DNA from: JBKJML01 sp046596415
Lineage (GTDB): Bacteria > Actinomycetota > Thermoleophilia > Gaiellales > Gaiellaceae
Length of the DNA stretch: 9,573 bases
Direction of reading: 5' to 3'
Assembly: GCA_046596415.1 (NCBI GenBank)
Contig: JBKJML010000278.1
Location: 1-9,573 of the forward strand
The position numbers and the translations under genes were made by a program. Below the pieces are notes generated by a model, which ran no database searches, was not told where the DNA came from, and worked only from the letters and a program-made list of their open reading frames with translations. Below are positions 7,362 to 9,573 of this stretch, piece after piece. How positions within the stretch are numbered: the first letter of the stretch is position 1; each line of letters opens with the position of its first letter.

Positions 7362-7760
7362 TTAACCGGCCGGTAGCGGCGCGAAGATGTCGACGCCGTA
7401 CCCGTCGGGGTCGCGCACGGTCGCGTAGCGCTGACCCCAGAACGCGTCGAACGGCTCCAGGTGCGACTGCGCACCGGCGGCGACGAGCCCGGCATGCAGC
7501 GCGTCCACGTCGGTCGGCGAGTCGACGAGGAATGCGAGTGAGAACGGCGAGCTGCCCTCGGGCGGTGTCCACTCGGGATCGAACGAGCGCACGACCTCGG
7601 CGGTGTCCCAGGCGAGCCGGAGCCCACCTGCGAGCACGACCTCTACGTGCCCCTCCCTCTCCGCGCCAGGCGGGAAGCCGAGGCCGAGCTGACGGTAGAA
7701 GGAGACGGTCCGGCCCATGTCCTCGACCACCATTCCGATCAGGTCGAGCCGTGGCGTCAT
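7362..7760 (-). CDS. VOC-family (glyoxalase/bleomycin resistance fold) protein
   Basis: A 132-residue vicinal oxygen chelate protein, usual length for a single two-module VOC protein. Module one has LDLIGMVVEDMGRTVSFYRQ (5-24) and the HVEVVL strand (38-43), with Glu40 a possible metal ligand; module two has FSLAFLVDSPTDVDALHAGL (73-92) and ends DPDGYGVDIFAPL (117-129). The C-terminal ligand position normally Glu in DPDGNxxEL enzymes is Asp124 here, as in the dioxygenase-like subgroup with this FAPL ending. Members range from glyoxalases and dioxygenases to drug-binding proteins, so the function stays open. The ATG start overlaps the HD gene stop as ATGA (7757-7760) and a GGGG run lies 4 nt upstream, so the two are probably co-translated. 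Confidence 0.9.
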   Translation of the reverse strand: MTPRLDLIGMVVEDMGRTVSFYRQLGLGFPPGAEREGHVEVVLAGGLRLAWDTAEVVRSFDPEWTPPEGSSPFSLAFLVDSPTDVDALHAGLVAAGAQSHLEPFDAFWGQRYATVRDPDGYGVDIFAPLPAG

Positions 7761-8326
7761 GGAGCCCCGGTGCGCAGCCCGAGCTCGCCCGCAATCGGCT
7801 GGAGGGCTGCGACGACGTTCGCGATGTGCTCGTCGAGCTCAAGCCCGAGCAACGCTGCCCCCGCGTAGACCTCGTCGCGGTGGACGCCGGCCGCGAACGA
7901 CGGCTGCTTCAGCTTCTTGCGGACCGACTTCGGTTCGAGGCCCTCGAGCCCCGTTGGCCGAACGAGACCGCACGCATGCACGAACCCGGACAGCTCGTCG
8001 CAGGCGAAGAGCGTCTTCTTGAGCATCGTGTCGCGCTCCAGCGCGAGATGCTCGGCGTGCGACAGCACCGCGTCGATCAGCCATTCCGGATACCCCTCCT
8101 CACGGAGGATCGGCGCGCCGTCCTGGGGGTGCTTGTCGAGCGTCGGGTGGAGCTCGTAGTCGAAATCGTGCAGCAGCGCGGTCGCCGCCCACGCCTCCTC
8201 GTCCTCGCCGAAGCGCCGGGCGTAGGCGCGCGTCGAGGCCTCGACCGCGAGCGCGTGCCGCAGAAGCGACTCGCTCTTCGTGTAGCGGGTTAAGGTCTCC
8301 CAGGCGTGTTCACGTGTCGGATTCAA
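7757..8326 (-). CDS. HD-domain protein (putative metal-dependent phosphohydrolase)
   Basis: A 189-residue single-domain HD superfamily protein. The metal-binding set is visible: His24 in LLRHALAVE, the defining His53-Asp54 in TALLHDFDYE, downstream His90/His93 in LSHAEH and Asp110 in FACDELSGF. The family removes phosphate from nucleotides or other small phosphates; the substrate is unknown. A Lys-rich segment (KSVRKKLKQ) follows. I chose the TTG at 8326 because NPTREHAWETLTRYTK is the usual N-terminus for such proteins. The in-frame ATG at 8398 would add 24 residues of unlike composition and overlap the leader and possible start of murA; it cannot be excluded. It is the first gene of a two-gene unit with the VOC gene and is divergent from murA. 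Confidence 0.85.
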   Translation of the reverse strand: MNPTREHAWETLTRYTKSESLLRHALAVEASTRAYARRFGEDEEAWAATALLHDFDYELHPTLDKHPQDGAPILREEGYPEWLIDAVLSHAEHLALERDTMLKKTLFACDELSGFVHACGLVRPTGLEGLEPKSVRKKLKQPSFAAGVHRDEVYAGAALLGLELDEHIANVVAALQPIAGELGLRTGAP

Positions 8327-8335
8327 GCTCCCGGG

Positions 8336-8342
8336 TACGATA
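8336..8342. promoter_or_regulatory. Candidate symmetric -10 element between HD gene and murA
   Basis: TACGATA reads as TACGAT rightward (8336-8341) and TATCGT leftward (8342-8337), both matching TANNNT, and sits inside the short palindrome GGTA-CGA-TACC (8334-8344). The leftward copy ends 10 bases before the TTG start of the HD gene; the rightward copy would give murA a leader of roughly 65-70 nt. I see no convincing -35 hexamer in either direction, so this is weak evidence of a promoter. Confidence 0.3.
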
Positions 8343-8404
8343 CCGCCCGCCTCCGGGGAGAGCGCCCGGCCGGGGCATCCAGCCCATGGCAACCACATTC
8401 GTCC

Positions 8405-8408
8405 AGGA
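8405..8408 (+). promoter_or_regulatory. Shine-Dalgarno AGGA that sets the murA start
   Basis: AGGA lies 7 nt before the ATG at 8416, an ordinary ribosome-binding spacing. The alternative in-frame ATG at 8386 has no purine-rich motif at a comparable distance, which favours the shorter protein. Confidence 0.6.
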
Positions 8409-8415
8409 TGCGTTG

Positions 8416-9573
8416 ATGGAATCTTTCCGGATCGAGGGAGGCCGGCCGCTCTCCGGCACGGTCAAGGCTGCCGGCAACAAGAACGGCGCGCTGCCGATCC
8501 TGGCCGCCACGATGCTCACTGCCGAGCCGGTCGAGCTTCGCAACGTGCCGCGGATTCGCGACGTCGAGACGATGGTCGCGATCCTCGCCGAGCTCGGCGC
8601 CGACGCGGAGTGGACCGGCCCGAACGAGGTGCGGATCTGCGCAGCGAACGTGTCGAACGTCGAGATCGACGAGGAGCTCTCGCGCCGGATCCGGGCTTCG
8701 TTCCTCCTTGCCGGCCCGCTCCTCGCCCGCTTCGGGCGCGCGCTCTTGCCGCCCCCGGGCGGCGACATCATCGGCCGCCGGCGCCTCGACCCTCATATCC
8801 ACGCCTTCAAGGAGCTCGGCGCATCTGTTGACGACCTCGACGGCCGCTACGACCTCCGAGCCGAGCGGCTGCGCGGCTGCCCGATCTTCCTCGACGAGGC
8901 CTCCGTGATGGCGACCGAGAATACGATCATGGCCGCCGTGCTCGCCGAAGGCGAGACGGTGCTCGGCAACGCTGCTTGCGAGCCACACGTTCAGGATCTC
9001 TGCCGCTTCCTCGTTACGCTCGGTGCTGACATTCGGGGGATCGGCTCGAACGTGGTGACGATCGGGGGCGTCGAGCGCCTCGATGGTGGCGAGCACCGGA
9101 TCGGCGCCGAGCACATCGAGGTGGCGAGCTTCATCGGCCTCGCCGCGGTGACCGGCGGCGACATGACGATCGAGGACACGGCTCCCCACGACCTGGCCTC
9201 GATCCTGCCCGCCTTCGAGCGGCTCGGGATCCGAGTCGAGATCAACGGCACCTCGATCCGCGTGCCGCCGAACCAGGAACTGGTAATCCAGGACGATCTC
9301 GGCGGCGCAATCCCGAAGATCGACGACGGCCCGTGGCCACACTTCCCGGCCGATCTGACCTCGATCGCCATCGCAGTCGCGACACAGGCCAAGGGGACGA
9401 TCCTGATCTTCGAGAAGATGTTCGAGAACCGCCTCTTCTTCGTCGACAAGCTCGTAGCGATGGGCGCCCGGATCATCCTCTGCGATCCGCACCGCGTGAT
9501 CGTGAGCGGCCCGGCCCAGCTCTACGGCGAGCGCATGGAGAGCCCGGACATCCGCGCCGGCATGGCGATGGTG
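8416..9573 (+). CDS. murA: UDP-N-acetylglucosamine 1-carboxyvinyltransferase MurA, Asp-type active site (3' partial)
   Basis: Catalyses the first committed step of peptidoglycan synthesis in the cytoplasm: transfer of enolpyruvate from PEP to UDP-GlcNAc. The 386 residues present include the start MESFRIEGGRPLSG, Lys22-Asn23 in AAGNKNGALPIL (same numbers as E. coli), the Arg93 region RIRASFLLAGPLLARFG, the active-site loop PPPGGDIIGRRRLDPH (112-127), Ser-Val in EASVMATEN, the Asp313 of FPADL (equivalent of E. coli Asp305), FENRLFFVDKL, and DIRAG near the right edge. The loop residue that is Cys115 in E. coli is Asp117 here, as in Mycobacterium tuberculosis, where it makes the enzyme insensitive to fosfomycin. 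The ATG at 8416 is preferred over the in-frame ATG at 8386 for its Shine-Dalgarno and its match to the family N-terminus. The last few dozen codons lie beyond the window. Several blocks (DGPWPHFPADL, LYGERMESPDIRAG) differ from the proteobacterial type, so a MurA-like paralogue is a minor alternative. Confidence 0.93.
   Translation, partial: MESFRIEGGRPLSGTVKAAGNKNGALPILAATMLTAEPVELRNVPRIRDVETMVAILAELGADAEWTGPNEVRICAANVSNVEIDEELSRRIRASFLLAGPLLARFGRALLPPPGGDIIGRRRLDPHIHAFKELGASVDDLDGRYDLRAERLRGCPIFLDEASVMATENTIMAAVLAEGETVLGNAACEPHVQDLCRFLVTLGADIRGIGSNVVTIGGVERLDGGEHRIGAEHIEVASFIGLAAVTGGDMTIEDTAPHDLASILPAFERLGIRVEINGTSIRVPPNQELVIQDDLGGAIPKIDDGPWPHFPADLTSIAIAVATQAKGTILIFEKMFENRLFFVDKLVAMGARIILCDPHRVIVSGPAQLYGERMESPDIRAGMAMV

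Noticed and set aside
8327..8398. Extension of the HD protein to an ATG at 8398
   Set aside because: It would run across the murA leader and adds residues unlike the family; TTG at 8326 matches the usual N-terminus. Not fully excluded, because TTG starts are rare.
8386..8415. Alternative murA start at ATG 8386
   Set aside because: No Shine-Dalgarno nearby; the ATG at 8416 has AGGA 7 nt upstream and puts Lys22/Asn23 at the E. coli numbering.
8323..9492. A 389-codon - strand frame opposite murA
   Set aside because: Antisense shadow; murA on the + strand has conserved catalytic motifs throughout.
1..9573. Mobile elements, CRISPR arrays, tRNAs, riboswitches
   Set aside because: No direct-repeat arrays, transposase motifs, terminal inverted repeats or cloverleaf-like stretches were seen; the window is almost wholly accounted for by protein-coding genes.

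Overview
The window comes from a dense, very GC-rich bacterial chromosome (about 70% GC by eye, strong G/C bias at third codon positions, GTG and TTG starts, almost no intergenic DNA). The protein styles (a DnaE2-like polymerase, an actinobacterial-type GH15 enzyme, and a MurA with Asp in place of the catalytic Cys as in mycobacteria) suggest an actinobacterium, possibly the Thermoleophilia (Gaiella/Solirubrobacter-like). The lineage is inference; no marker gene in the window settles it. I see no RNA gene, insertion sequence, CRISPR array, prophage or attachment site.

Layout: (1) 1-2449, + strand: the C-terminal ~815 residues of a DnaE-type DNA polymerase, most like the error-prone DnaE2 class; its start lies upstream of the window. 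(2) 5607 down to 2452, - strand: an apparent three-gene operon of a GT4-type glycosyltransferase, a small charged helical protein of unknown function, and a GH15 glucoamylase/trehalase-family hydrolase. It converges on the polymerase gene with 2 bp between stop codons. (3) 5631-7360, + strand: an endonuclease/exonuclease/phosphatase (EEP) domain protein overlapping by 4 bp (ATGA) a class V PLP-dependent enzyme. This pair diverges from the glycosyltransferase across only 23 bp, which hold a symmetric -10-like element. (4) 8326 down to 7362, - strand: an HD-domain protein overlapping by 4 bp (ATGA) a VOC/glyoxalase-fold protein; this pair converges on the PLP enzyme with a 1-bp gap. (5) 8416 to the right edge, + strand: murA, missing only its last few dozen codons and divergent from the HD gene.

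The genes do not form one pathway: they are housekeeping (murA), DNA damage tolerance (the DnaE2-like polymerase), carbohydrate metabolism (GT/GH15) and generic enzymes. The points most worth attention are the natural Cys-to-Asp change in MurA (predicted fosfomycin insensitivity), a hexapeptide clamp-binding motif in a polymerase class that often lacks one, a hairpin made of rare codons inside the polymerase gene, and two divergent gene pairs that each carry a symmetric TANNNTA element. I found no convincing new multi-gene system.
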